Below, one piece after another: positions 53,422 through 62,122 of a DNA stretch of 64,000 nt; the first letter of the stretch is position 1, and each line of letters starts with the position of its first letter. Both the position numbers and the translations under genes were made by a program. Origin of the DNA: Arenibacter catalasegens (GTDB lineage: Bacteria > Bacteroidota > Bacteroidia > Flavobacteriales > Flavobacteriaceae); NCBI RefSeq assembly GCF_002909235.1, contig NZ_PHQQ01000009.1:62001-126000 (forward strand), given 5' to 3'. The notes beneath the pieces are model-generated. The model was not told the origin of the DNA and did no database searches. It was given only the letters and a program-made list of their open reading frames with translations.

Positions 53422-54882
53422 TTATACTTTTTCCTGTTCTTCCTCAATTGGTTTACGGATAAAGAGTTTCTTCCTTTTTATTATTTCCGCAATACCCTCT
53501 GGAAGCACAGATTCCCAGCCATCTTCGCCATTAATTATTTTTTTGAGAACATCCCTAGAGAAAACATGTAAAATTTCTGGATCGTAATCAATTATATCCA
53601 TCACCTTTCCATTGTATTTAAAGAATTTGTACAATTCTTTCATTCTGGGATGTACCTTAATGGTATTACTGGTCATGATTTGACCAGTTTCCTCATTACG
53701 CATGGGGTATAGGTAGACTTTAAGGTCTTTAAAGAATAACTTGCCAAAAGCTTCTAGGATGCCGCCGCTTAAGTGACGGTAATATTTTTCATCAAAAATA
53801 TCGACCAAATTGTTTACCCCCATGGTAAGACCAATCTTAGACTTGGTATAATTGCTAAAATATTCAACTAGTTTAAAGTACTCTTGGAACTTCGAGATCA
53901 TTACGGTATGGCCTAAAGAACATAAAAGTTCTGCACGGTCCATAAAATCCTGTTCATCTATTTCACCTGAAGCCCGCAGGTTGGAGAGCGTAATTTCAAA
54001 AATAACAATGGTATTTTCTTCCTCAACACTAGGTTCCCTGATGAATATTTCATAGGATTTTTTAAACATATCCATATTCACATTGGTCACTGGTCTAAAG
54101 CTTCCACGTAGGGCCAAAATATTCTTTTTGTAAAGTAAGGTCGCCGGTAAAAGATTATTACCATCGGGTCCAAACATTACAGCGTCAGTCATATCATTTT
54201 TAACAAGTTGCAGGCTCATTAATCTATTATCGACATCGGCGAAATTGGGTCCAGAAAAATTAACCATATCTAATTCAACAGTATCCCTGTCGATATGGTC
54301 ATAAAGATATTTTAATAACTTTCTAGGTTTGTCGTATTTATAAAATGCACCATAAATAAGATTTACGCCTACAATTCCCAAAGTTTCCTGTTGTAGTCTC
54401 GCCTCATTCTGTTTAAAACGGATATGAAGGATAATTTCATTTAACTCCTTTTGTTTGGGATCCAGTTGATAACGGATTCCTATCCAACCGTGCCCTTTAT
54501 ATCTCTTGGAAAAATCAATGGTAGCAACTGTATTGGCGTAAGAAAAGAATAATCTGTCCGGGTGTTGTTCACGACTGATTCTGTTGTCCATGTTCTCCAT
54601 TTCATGGGCCAGCATTTTCTTTAACCTGGATTGGGTTACATATCTTCCATCCTCCTCGATACCATAAATGGCATCGCTAAAATCTTTGTCATAGGCGCTC
54701 ATTGCCTTGGCAATGGTTCCCGAAGCACCTCCAGATTTAAAAAAATGCCCAGATGTCTCTTGTCCGGCACCAATTTCAGAAAAGGTACCATAAATATCGG
54801 GATTTAGGTTTATCCTTAAGGTCTTCGCCTTTATTGACGGTACGTTGGTAAAAGCAATTTCTTTCTTAAAAATAGAGGACAT
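53422..54882 (-). CDS. Conserved protein of unknown function, 486 residues
   Basis: A soluble-looking protein with the start SIKAKTLRINLNPDIYGTFSEIGAGQE, then ASGTIAKAMSAYDKDFSDAIYG and later motifs FSGPNFADVDNRLMSLQL and KVHPRMKELYKFFKYN. I recall highly similar proteins across Bacteroidota and some other phyla; databases sometimes carry doubtful names for them (adenylyltransferase or TonB-related), none of which is supported by visible motifs. No signal peptide, no membrane helix. The -7 box TAACTTTG 21 bases upstream suggests its own promoter. Confidence 0.85.
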   Translation of the reverse strand: MSSIFKKEIAFTNVPSIKAKTLRINLNPDIYGTFSEIGAGQETSGHFFKSGGASGTIAKAMSAYDKDFSDAIYGIEEDGRYVTQSRLKKMLAHEMENMDNRISREQHPDRLFFSYANTVATIDFSKRYKGHGWIGIRYQLDPKQKELNEIILHIRFKQNEARLQQETLGIVGVNLIYGAFYKYDKPRKLLKYLYDHIDRDTVELDMVNFSGPNFADVDNRLMSLQLVKNDMTDAVMFGPDGNNLLPATLLYKKNILALRGSFRPVTNVNMDMFKKSYEIFIREPSVEEENTIVIFEITLSNLRASGEIDEQDFMDRAELLCSLGHTVMISKFQEYFKLVEYFSNYTKSKIGLTMGVNNLVDIFDEKYYRHLSGGILEAFGKLFFKDLKVYLYPMRNEETGQIMTSNTIKVHPRMKELYKFFKYNGKVMDIIDYDPEILHVFSRDVLKKIINGEDGWESVLPEGIAEIIKRKKLFIRKPIEEEQEKV

Positions 54883-54902
54883 AGTGTCTTTTTTACTTGT
54901 AG

Positions 54903-54910
54903 CAAAGTTA
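54903..54910 (-). promoter_or_regulatory. -7 element for the 486-residue protein gene
   Basis: Minus-strand TAACTTTG matching TAnnTTTG, 20 bases before the ATG at 54882. A TTG lies 15 bases further upstream, closer than usual. Confidence 0.5.
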
Positions 54911-54944
54911 AAAAGTTTGAGCTATCAATTAAATAAATTAGTTA

Positions 54945-54952
54945 TAAATTTG
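54945..54952 (+). promoter_or_regulatory. -7 element for the MBL hydrolase gene
   Basis: TAAATTTG, 18 bases before the TTG start. A TTTG sits 25 bases upstream, beyond the usual spacing, so only the -7 box is claimed. Confidence 0.45.
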
Positions 54953-54970
54953 GATTAAATAGACATAGGA

Positions 54971-55735
54971 TTGAAAATAACTTTTTTAGGAACAGGAACA
55001 TCACAGGGAATCCCAGTAATTGGGAGCAAACACCCTGTGTGTTTAAGCAAAAATCAAAAGGATAAAAGGCTTCGGGTATCCGTAATGGTCTCATGGGATT
55101 CCTACAATTATGTAATAGATTGCGGCCCCGATTTTAGACAGCAAATGCTGACCAACAATGTTGAAAAAATTGATGGAATATTGTTTACCCATGAACATTC
55201 AGATCATACGGCGGGAATAGATGACATAAGACCATTTTTTTTTAGACAGGGAGATATTCCCATTTATGCCCATGAACGTGTTGTTGAATCAATTAAAGAG
55301 CGATTTCATTATATATTTGCTGATGAAAATCGATACCCCGGTGCACCGGCCGTAGAGATCAATACCATTAGAAATAATAAGCCATTCAAAATAGGTGACC
55401 TAATGGCTATACCTGTAGAAGCACAACACAATAGATTGCAGGTTTTTGGGTTTAGAATACAGGACTTCGTGTATTTAACCGATGTAAAAAGTATGGAAAA
55501 GGAAGAAATGGAAAAAATAAAGGGAGTAAAGACATTAGTGATCAACGCCTTAAGGGTAGAACCACACCATTCACATTTTAACCTAGAGGAAGCCTTGGCG
55601 TTTATTGCCATTATTAAGCCTACTAGGGCATATATAACCCATATAAGCCATTTAATGGGGTTCCATGATGAAGTTGAGAAGCAGCTTCCACAAAATGTGC
55701 ATTTGGCCTATGATAACCTAGTGCTGGATGTGTAA
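54971..55735 (+). CDS. Metallo-beta-lactamase-fold hydrolase (PhnP-like)
   Basis: 254 residues. The family start KITFLGTGTSQGIPVIG falls exactly on the TTG at 54971, which is therefore the start. The metal site HEHSDHTAGIDD, a further Asp in YLTDVKSM and His residues in PHHSHF and THISH fit the PhnP/Elac-type MBL fold. It may be a phosphodiesterase; the substrate is unknown. The divergent neighbour has its own promoter. The gene for a coiled-coil membrane protein follows 68 bases downstream. Confidence 0.9.
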   Translation: MKITFLGTGTSQGIPVIGSKHPVCLSKNQKDKRLRVSVMVSWDSYNYVIDCGPDFRQQMLTNNVEKIDGILFTHEHSDHTAGIDDIRPFFFRQGDIPIYAHERVVESIKERFHYIFADENRYPGAPAVEINTIRNNKPFKIGDLMAIPVEAQHNRLQVFGFRIQDFVYLTDVKSMEKEEMEKIKGVKTLVINALRVEPHHSHFNLEEALAFIAIIKPTRAYITHISHLMGFHDEVEKQLPQNVHLAYDNLVLDV

Positions 55736-55803
55736 ACCACTTTTATAGTCCCGGAAATCAGTTTAACTTTTGAATCATAACCAATAAATCGAAAAATCAA
55801 GGC

Positions 55804-56298
55804 ATGAAACATAAAATTTACCTGTATCTATTCATATTTGTAGCTTTAATAGCGCTCTACCAATTTGTGAGTGCCAGCAATATGGTGACGGCAAAAAACA
55901 CTAAAATAGAATCGCAAGCGGATCAACTTGTTCAATTGGAGGATTCTATACAGAAATTGCATTTAAAGGTGTTGGACAACCAATATTTTTCTTTGGAGAA
56001 TAATGATGATGCCTTGGCCTATTACGATCACTTAAAACTAAAGGACCCTAGTCGCTATATCTCGGATAAGTTATTGGAAACTAATGAGAGTAAGGGAGAC
56101 AACCCGTTAGTTCCTTATGAGGGTATGGAAAATGATTTTAAAATAAACAAGATTAAGATTCTAAACCATAAATGGATCCTGGCCGATTTCTCGGATGGCA
56201 AATATTGGGGCGAAGTGTTGATCAAATATGAACTGAAAGATGATCTTGGAGTAGATTTTTCATTAATAGACCATCTTTTGTATACCCGTAGTAATTAA
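55804..56298 (+). CDS. Membrane-anchored coiled-coil protein, unknown function
   Basis: 164 residues: an N-terminal membrane helix (IYLYLFIFVALIALYQFVSAS), a short coiled coil (KIESQADQLVQLEDSIQKLHL) and an acidic soluble domain ending LIDHLLYTRSN. No known family comes to mind. Its stop overlaps the stop of the convergent esterase gene by four bases. Confidence 0.82.
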   Translation: MKHKIYLYLFIFVALIALYQFVSASNMVTAKNTKIESQADQLVQLEDSIQKLHLKVLDNQYFSLENNDDALAYYDHLKLKDPSRYISDKLLETNESKGDNPLVPYEGMENDFKINKIKILNHKWILADFSDGKYWGEVLIKYELKDDLGVDFSLIDHLLYTRSN

Positions 56299-56954
56299 AT
56301 TTTATCTTTCAACCAAGTACTAAAGGAATGAAAATTTTGTGGCGCCACACCATGGCCAACAGGAAATTCTTCATAAATATGATCAATCTTTAAATCTTTA
56401 AGGATTCCAGGTATTTTCTGTGCCCAAGAAACGGGGATTACCTGATCTACACTGCCATGAGAAGCGTATATCTTTAAATTTTCATAGTTGTTTTTCTTAT
56501 AATTTTCAACTAGCATGTTTTCATTGACATAACCACTTAAAGCAATTACATTTTTAATCATAAGCGGATAGGAGAGGGCAAGGGCATAACTTAATATAGT
56601 ACCTTGGCTAAACCCTAAAATAGTTACATTTTTTTCATCCAGCCCATAGGTTTTGCAGGCTTCCTCTATAAACACCTTTATTTTTTCCCTAGACAAAACG
56701 GCTTGTTCCTCGTCGTTCCACTTGCCCTTGTCAGCCTCAAAATTAATGGCATACCATGCATTACCGTATGGTTGCATGGGATAAGGCGCTCTTGCCGATA
56801 TTACACAAAGTTCCTTTGGCAGTTCAGGGGCAAAGGAAAATAGATCTTCCTCGTTGCTTCCATAGCCATGGAACATAAATAGTACGGGCGGTTTCCCGGA
56901 GGTAACGGTGGATGGTCTAATAAGGTGTTCCAGTGATAAGGGGGCTGTAGTCAT
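56295..56954 (-). CDS. Alpha/beta hydrolase, phospholipase/carboxylesterase type
   Basis: 219 residues. Nucleophile elbow GFSQGT, Asp in ASHGSVDQVIP and His in VGHGVAPQNFHSF fit the YpfH-like carboxylesterase fold, with the lead FMFHGYGSNEEDLFSF. It is a cytosolic esterase of broad or unknown specificity. It starts 1 base after the small membrane protein gene upstream, so they share a transcript. Confidence 0.9.
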   Translation of the reverse strand: MTTAPLSLEHLIRPSTVTSGKPPVLFMFHGYGSNEEDLFSFAPELPKELCVISARAPYPMQPYGNAWYAINFEADKGKWNDEEQAVLSREKIKVFIEEACKTYGLDEKNVTILGFSQGTILSYALALSYPLMIKNVIALSGYVNENMLVENYKKNNYENLKIYASHGSVDQVIPVSWAQKIPGILKDLKIDHIYEEFPVGHGVAPQNFHSFSTWLKDKI

Positions 56955-56955
56955 T

Positions 56956-57282
56956 TTAAGATATAAAAGTAAACCATTTTTGAAAATAGGGGCCTAATAC
57001 AGGCACTTCTTGTTTTTTATTGTTTAGGGCAGCAAGAAAGCCATAAAACCACAATACCACATAAAAGACATAAAGGCCATACCAGGCATACTCGTTGTAC
57101 CAGTTGCTTAAAAAAATAGCAAAGCCTAGAAAAGCAAGATGTAGACCAAATGCCTGTCTTATATGAAATCGGGCAAATTCGTTCTTAGTATCGGAATTCA
57201 TAGAAATGGCAATAAGAGCCCCAACCATAGTTAAATAGGCCACAATTGCAGTAGTCTTTCCTTCCTTAATAACATTATCCAT
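56956..57282 (-). CDS. DUF4870-like small membrane protein (paralogue 1)
   Basis: 108 residues with three or four helices. The N-terminal phrase KEGKTTAIVAYLTMVGALIAISMNSD, the block FARFHIRQAFGLHLAFLGF and the end ALNNKKQEVPVLGPYF match those of the neighbour at 57365-57682, so the two are paralogues. DUF4870 (TIC20-like) family, function unknown. A promoter sits so close upstream that its transcript may have no leader. The esterase gene follows at once. Confidence 0.86.
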   Translation of the reverse strand: MDNVIKEGKTTAIVAYLTMVGALIAISMNSDTKNEFARFHIRQAFGLHLAFLGFAIFLSNWYNEYAWYGLYVFYVVLWFYGFLAALNNKKQEVPVLGPYFQKWFTFIS

Positions 57283-57287
57283 AGCGG

Positions 57288-57319
57288 CAAAGTTAGATCA
57301 AGTTTAATATGTGTACAAA
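57288..57319 (-). promoter_or_regulatory. Promoter that may give a leaderless transcript
   Basis: Minus-strand TTTG (57319-57316), 20 bases, TAACTTTG (57295-57288), then only 5 bases to the ATG. The spacing is ideal for the Bacteroidota consensus, so transcription should begin at or next to the start codon. The TTTG is part of the U-tract of the preceding terminator. Confidence 0.7.
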
Positions 57320-57344
57320 AAAAGAGGCCTAATTAGACCTCTTT
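57317..57344 (-). terminator. Terminator after DUF4870-like paralogue 2
   Basis: Minus strand: AAAGAGG and CCTCTTT pair around a 10-base loop and are followed by TTTTTTTG. It lies between the two paralogous membrane-protein genes and overlaps the downstream promoter's TTTG. Confidence 0.75.
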
Positions 57345-57364
57345 AAATGTTTTTATAATAATTT

Positions 57365-57682
57365 TTATTCTCCAATAGTGCCTATGATGGGCAATTTTTC
57401 CGCTTTACCATTATTGGCATTTATTGCGCCCATTATGGCCAAAATCCATGGCGCCCATTGCAAAATTCTCAGGAAACCCATTCCCATTAAAGTTGCAATA
57501 ATTCCAAGGACAATAGACAGGGCAATTGCCAATATCCAGACCCTTAAGGATTGGCCAATATGGAATTTCACAAATTCATTTTTTTTATCATTGTTCACGA
57601 TAAAAGCAATCAGTAGACCAATTACGGTTATGTAACTGATTATTGCCATCGTTTTTCCTTCACTTATAGTTTTCTGGTCCAT
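57365..57682 (-). CDS. DUF4870-like small membrane protein (paralogue 2)
   Basis: 105 residues with three helices. SEGKTMAIISYITVIGLLIAFIVNNDKKNEFVKFHIGQSLRVWI parallels paralogue 1, and the end PWILAIMGAINANNGKAEKLP closes the family pattern. It lies 24 bases after the dihydroorotase-like gene and ends before the terminator, so it is the last gene of the BatA/dihydroorotase-like transcript. Confidence 0.88.
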   Translation of the reverse strand: MDQKTISEGKTMAIISYITVIGLLIAFIVNNDKKNEFVKFHIGQSLRVWILAIALSIVLGIIATLMGMGFLRILQWAPWILAIMGAINANNGKAEKLPIIGTIGE

Positions 57683-57706
57683 CTTATATATTTTATTACC
57701 CTAAAT

Positions 57707-58960
57707 TTAGTTAATTATTTTGTTGTTGGAAATAATACCGTACACCTTTCCCTTAAGTTTGCTTCCCAAAAAGCAGCTATTTTTGGAATTGGAAATTATA
57801 TCTTGCTCTTCAAAAGTATATTCTGGGTCCGGATCGAATAAAGTAAGACTAGCAACTTCACCAACTTTCAGGCTTGGTGTCTTAATTTTATACCTTTCCC
57901 TTCCTTTGGTCAATAAGGCAATGGTGGTTTCTAGGTCAAAAATTTGACTTAACATTCCAAAAGCGCTTTCCAAGCCAATGGTACCATCGGAGGCGTTGTC
58001 AAATTCCACTCTTTTGTGTTCAATATCCATGGGTCTATGGTCCGTAGTAACAAAATCTATAGTACCGTCCTTTAAGCCTTTGATCAAAGCCTTGGAGTCC
58101 GATTTGGTTCTAAGTGGTGGCATCAATTTAAAATGGGAATCAAATTCCACCAAAGTCTCATCGGTAAAACACAAGTTGTGTATTGCCACACTGCAAGTAA
58201 TATCCAACCCCTTCTTCTTGGCCTCAGCAATTAGTTTTACCGCATTGGCGGTAGAAATAGTTGGAATATGCATTTTTTCTCCTGTGTATTCCAATATAAA
58301 AAGATCTCTCACAATATTGAGTTCTTCGGCCAGATTGGGTATCCCCTTTAGCCCTAACTTTGTAGAAACCTCCCCCTCATTTACAATACCTTTTCCGGCA
58401 ATCTGCAAATCCATAGGGAAAGAATGTACAAGTCCATCAAAATTATGGGCATATTGTAGTGCAACTTTTAATAGGTTTGAATTTTTTAAGGGTAATTTGT
58501 AATCATAAAACCCAACGGCACCGGCACTCTGCATATCAAAAAGTTCCGCCAAACATTCACCTTCAGATTTTACCGTCAATGTTCCCAATGCGTGTAAAGT
58601 TGTAGCGCTATGTTTAGATGCATTCTTTAAAAAAACAATATCGGAGCTACTATCCGGGAGGGGGTTGGTATTGGGGTTTAAGACAATATCGGTAAAGCCA
58701 CTCTTGGCTGCTGTTAAAAGGCCATTTTCAATGGTTTCCCTTTCTTCATAGCCAGGTTCCCCAAAACTTACACTGGAATCAAACCATCCAATGGATATAT
58801 GTAAATTTTTGAAACTGAGGACTTTCGTTTTGCCTTGAACATCCAAATTCACTGCAATATTTTCAATCACTCCGTTCTTAATAAAAATATCCCGCTTTTT
58901 TAAGTGAAGATCCTTGTTGCCTGGATCTACTATTTTGGCAGATTTTAAGAGTATGTTCAT
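57707..58960 (-). CDS. Dihydroorotase-like protein without metal ligands
   Basis: 417 residues with the dihydroorotase fold: SAKIVDPGNKDLHLKKRDIFIKNG start, EPGYEERETIENGLLTAAKSGFTDIVLNPNTNP, and a late TTDHRPMDIEHKRVEFDNASDGTIGLESAFG. The DxHxH metal motif has become D61-S-S63-V-S65, so both histidines are lost, and the later His of H-x2-H is replaced by T234 (HIPTIST). H179 and D307 remain. It is therefore unlikely to be a zinc amidohydrolase; it may be an inactive partner like the PyrC-prime chains that scaffold aspartate transcarbamoylase. It overlaps the BatA gene by four bases. Confidence 0.9.
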   Translation of the reverse strand: MNILLKSAKIVDPGNKDLHLKKRDIFIKNGVIENIAVNLDVQGKTKVLSFKNLHISIGWFDSSVSFGEPGYEERETIENGLLTAAKSGFTDIVLNPNTNPLPDSSSDIVFLKNASKHSATTLHALGTLTVKSEGECLAELFDMQSAGAVGFYDYKLPLKNSNLLKVALQYAHNFDGLVHSFPMDLQIAGKGIVNEGEVSTKLGLKGIPNLAEELNIVRDLFILEYTGEKMHIPTISTANAVKLIAEAKKKGLDITCSVAIHNLCFTDETLVEFDSHFKLMPPLRTKSDSKALIKGLKDGTIDFVTTDHRPMDIEHKRVEFDNASDGTIGLESAFGMLSQIFDLETTIALLTKGRERYKIKTPSLKVGEVASLTLFDPDPEYTFEEQDIISNSKNSCFLGSKLKGKVYGIISNNKIIN

Positions 58961-60879
58961 TTTAAAAATTTTTGTATAAGAACTTCAGCAAATATAAAAG
59001 CCAATGCTAAAATAACAAACCATTTCCAAAGCTCGATTATGCTGTTGTCTTTTTCTATATTTTCGAATAAAGTTGCGACATTGTTATTTAAACTATAACC
59101 GTTGCCTTGATTTAGATCCAGATAATTTAACTGACTTTCCGCTCTGGAAAAATTAAAACTCATGTTTCTAATGGTCTTATCTTGGTCTTTAATTTGAAAT
59201 ATCCCTGCTGTTACAGGGTAATTATCAAAAGTTATGGTTGTTTTATTGGTGAAGGATTGTTGGAAAGGGATAAATTCATCATTTTCATTGGACACTTTTA
59301 AAATCCGATCTTTTGTAAGATTAATAGCTATATCAACCATGGTTTTATTACCTATTATTTCATAAATTCTGGGAAATTGAAGGCTACCCATTCCCATATT
59401 GTAAAATGTGGGGACTATTAAAGGAGAATTGATGAAGTTGGAATTGTCCTGGGAGATAGAGGCCGTAAATATATATATCCCGTCTCCGCCTACTAAAAAT
59501 GGATTGCCACTCTGATAGGAGAGGATCTTAGGCATGTTCGATTTAATTGTATAGAAGGCCTTTATGGAGGGGTACTGGAAATTAGTAACCTCATTCTCGA
59601 ACACATTTGAAAATAAAGGATTGGAAAAGGCTATCCCACTAATTTTTCGTTCTTCCACAACGGTAGAAATCAACGAGGTATTGGACAAACTATTTAGAAA
59701 TGTATTGTAATTAGGGATATCTACTTCTCTACTTGGAATAACAACCAAACTTCCGCCGGCCTTCTTGAAGGCTGTTAAAGCATTTTGCAAGGCCAGGGGC
59801 AGAGTATCTAGTTCATTGATTATAATGAGGTTTTGCGAGTCCAATAGACTGTAATTCAAAGAATTTAAACTAAAATTGGAATATCGGAAACCCTCGCCAT
59901 TGAAAATACGACTCAAGTAATTACTATTGTCATTACCAATGGATAATACCTTGATTTTCTCCTGCGTATTTATGTTAAAGTAAAGTTGATTATCATAATT
60001 AAGCCCTGTGTCTGAGATAAGGATTTTCCCGTTAATGACCTCTTTGGCAGGGATAGTAAATATGACCTCACCTTTTTTATTCTCACCGAATGTAGCAGAT
60101 GTTTTCGCAATCAATCTTTCTCCATTATATAGCGAAACTGGAACGTTATCTATTTTTTTATTAATGGACAGGATACTTTTTAGTTCTACATTTTCCGAAG
60201 AAACAGTGCTTATAAATACGGTGTCAATTGAAACGTTTACAAGAGGATCAGCCAAGGTTTGTACAAAATGTTTTTTTATGTTGGGCAATGAATCTTGGGC
60301 AGGTGAATAAATATTTTTCTGAAAATCTGAAATCAGGACTAGGTCATTTAGTGCGGTTTCATTGTCCGTGAACAATGTTTTAGCTTTTAAATAGATTTCA
60401 TCCAACTGTAGTTGATTGTTGGAATAGGGGAGGGTTAGCAAATCGTTTTTTATATCTTTTATGCGTACATCCTTGAAAACTTTGTCATTGGTAAAAAGGC
60501 TAAAAGTATTTTCTTCAGGAACCGATTTTAATATCTCCTGAATTGTGTTTTCCAATAAAGTGCCGGTTCCGGTATTTGCCTGCATACTCAGGGAATTATC
60601 AAGATAAACCACTATTTGCTGCCTCTTCATGGCTGATTTTCCTGGAATAAATGGTTGGGTAAAGGCAACGATTAACAAACTTAGGATTAAAAGGCGGGTA
60701 CATAATAGGAGCCATTTTTTCAGGGTATTGCTCTTCCTGGATTCCGCAACTACCTTTTTCAAGATCTTCACATTGGTGAACGGCGTCTTCTTAAATCTAC
60801 GAAGTTGAAAAAGGTGAATGAAAATAGGAATAAGTAGAAGAAAAAGGGCCCAAAGGAGTTCCGGATGTTTAAACAGCAT
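58957..60879 (-). CDS. BatA-domain VWA membrane protein
   Basis: 640 residues. The N-terminal BatA/aerotolerance segment has two membrane helices (LLWALFLLLIPIFIHLFQL and LLLCTRLLILSLLIVAFTQPF), then a von Willebrand A domain whose metal-site start reads YLDNSLSMQA, a long extracytoplasmic region, and a C-terminal helix (WFVILALAFIFAEVLIQ). This type is found in Bacteroidota, of unknown function, and is distinct from the bat operon genes. The -7 box TATATTTG lies 18 bases upstream. The next gene overlaps by four bases. Confidence 0.91.
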   Translation of the reverse strand: MLFKHPELLWALFLLLIPIFIHLFQLRRFKKTPFTNVKILKKVVAESRKSNTLKKWLLLCTRLLILSLLIVAFTQPFIPGKSAMKRQQIVVYLDNSLSMQANTGTGTLLENTIQEILKSVPEENTFSLFTNDKVFKDVRIKDIKNDLLTLPYSNNQLQLDEIYLKAKTLFTDNETALNDLVLISDFQKNIYSPAQDSLPNIKKHFVQTLADPLVNVSIDTVFISTVSSENVELKSILSINKKIDNVPVSLYNGERLIAKTSATFGENKKGEVIFTIPAKEVINGKILISDTGLNYDNQLYFNINTQEKIKVLSIGNDNSNYLSRIFNGEGFRYSNFSLNSLNYSLLDSQNLIIINELDTLPLALQNALTAFKKAGGSLVVIPSREVDIPNYNTFLNSLSNTSLISTVVEERKISGIAFSNPLFSNVFENEVTNFQYPSIKAFYTIKSNMPKILSYQSGNPFLVGGDGIYIFTASISQDNSNFINSPLIVPTFYNMGMGSLQFPRIYEIIGNKTMVDIAINLTKDRILKVSNENDEFIPFQQSFTNKTTITFDNYPVTAGIFQIKDQDKTIRNMSFNFSRAESQLNYLDLNQGNGYSLNNNVATLFENIEKDNSIIELWKWFVILALAFIFAEVLIQKFLK

Positions 60880-60896
60880 TCCTAAATTTAATTTTT

Positions 60897-60904
60897 CAAA
60901 TATA
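60897..60904 (-). promoter_or_regulatory. -7 element for the BatA operon
   Basis: Minus-strand TATATTTG, 17 bases before the ATG at 60879. No clear upstream TTTG at 18-20 bases. Confidence 0.4.
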
Positions 60905-61007
60905 AGAAAAGAAATTCGAGGCGGTCTTAATTTTATTGACGATCTAAAGGCTAATTAAGCTCTTGGCGAAAGTCTTGATGTTTTATGGCAAGGCGTTAAT
61001 ATTTATG

Positions 61008-62015
61008 TCAACAAAAAAAGAAATAATCTTGGACCGGTTTCTTTCCTTTTGCCAATAAATACTCACTTATAAATTCTTGAGCCTCCTTATTGGCCACAGT
61101 AATTATGATTTGAGGGTGTTGCAGTTTGTTTACTTCTAAATAGTGAGCCATTTTTTTTTCATAGATGTCCAAACCAATTTTATTGGAGTTATTACATACC
61201 CAGGTAAAATCTATGTTGTGTTCAATAAGGTTTTTGGCTAATTTTTTCCCCTTGTTTCCTGCTCCCCAAAGTACGAGCGGTCTTTGATCATCATAGTCGA
61301 GTTTTAGAAAATAGGAGCGTTTAATATCCAAGAAATAATTTTGAGCGTAGTGTTCACTGGTTCTGGATGTTCTATAACTATAATCGCGCCAGTGGTGCAG
61401 TACTTCATTACACGGAATACATTTTAGACCTTGTTCATAAAAGCGAAAAGCAAGGTCATAATCCTCCGGATAACGATCGGATAAAAAAGCTCCAGCCCTT
61501 TCCAAATCGCTTTTATATACCATCCAACATGGAGAGGGTATTACGCATTCTTTATAGATTTCCGAATAATTTGTTCCTTGTTCAGTTAAGCCATTTAACC
61601 ATTTTTCATAGTTAAGATAGCCACCGCCAAGTCCTTCATTGGAAAAGTATTTCACTTTTCCAAGGGCCACATGTCCTAACCCATGGTTTTCCAGTGCCTT
61701 AACCATGGTTGCCAGTTTATCTTCAGTCATTAAGTCATCGGAATCCATCCTGGTTATAAAGGAGCCCTTAGAGCGGGAATAAGCCGTTCTTAACGCTTCT
61801 ATAATACCTTTTCCTTCATTTTGCAGTACTTTAATTCTGGAATCTTTTTTAGCAAAAGAAAGCATAGTATTAAGGCTATCGTCCGAAGATGAATCATTTA
61901 CCGCTAGAATTTCCCAGTCGTCATAAGTTTGGTCGATGATAGACTGAATACAGTCCGGTAAAAATATTTCGGTGTCCTTAAAAGGGATAAGAATACTGAC
62001 ACTTCTTTCTTTCAT
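61008..62015 (-). CDS. Glycosyltransferase family 2
   Basis: 335 residues. GT-A fold with SILIPFKDTEIFLPDCIQSIIDQTYDDWEILAVNDSS at the start and the DXD-like RMDSDDLM near residue 100. The C-terminal third (PLVLWGAGNKGKKLAKNLIEH) is an added Rossmann-like segment that is not part of the standard catalytic domain. It transfers a sugar of unknown type. It follows the GH20 gene on the same strand after 107 bases. Confidence 0.9.
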   Translation of the reverse strand: MKERSVSILIPFKDTEIFLPDCIQSIIDQTYDDWEILAVNDSSSDDSLNTMLSFAKKDSRIKVLQNEGKGIIEALRTAYSRSKGSFITRMDSDDLMTEDKLATMVKALENHGLGHVALGKVKYFSNEGLGGGYLNYEKWLNGLTEQGTNYSEIYKECVIPSPCWMVYKSDLERAGAFLSDRYPEDYDLAFRFYEQGLKCIPCNEVLHHWRDYSYRTSRTSEHYAQNYFLDIKRSYFLKLDYDDQRPLVLWGAGNKGKKLAKNLIEHNIDFTWVCNNSNKIGLDIYEKKMAHYLEVNKLQHPQIIITVANKEAQEFISEYLLAKGKKPVQDYFFFC

Positions 62016-62122
62016 GCGCCTAAATTAGAATTTTATTTCTCCATTGATGCATCCAGCGAGCAGCGATTGAATGAAGTATTGAAAATTTGAGGCTTATTTT
62101 AAATGATATGTAGCTGTAAAAG

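Noticed and set aside
57978-58502. Plus-strand 174-codon open frame opposite the dihydroorotase-like gene
   Set aside because: Antisense shadow of a gene with clear family motifs, composition typical of a reverse frame.
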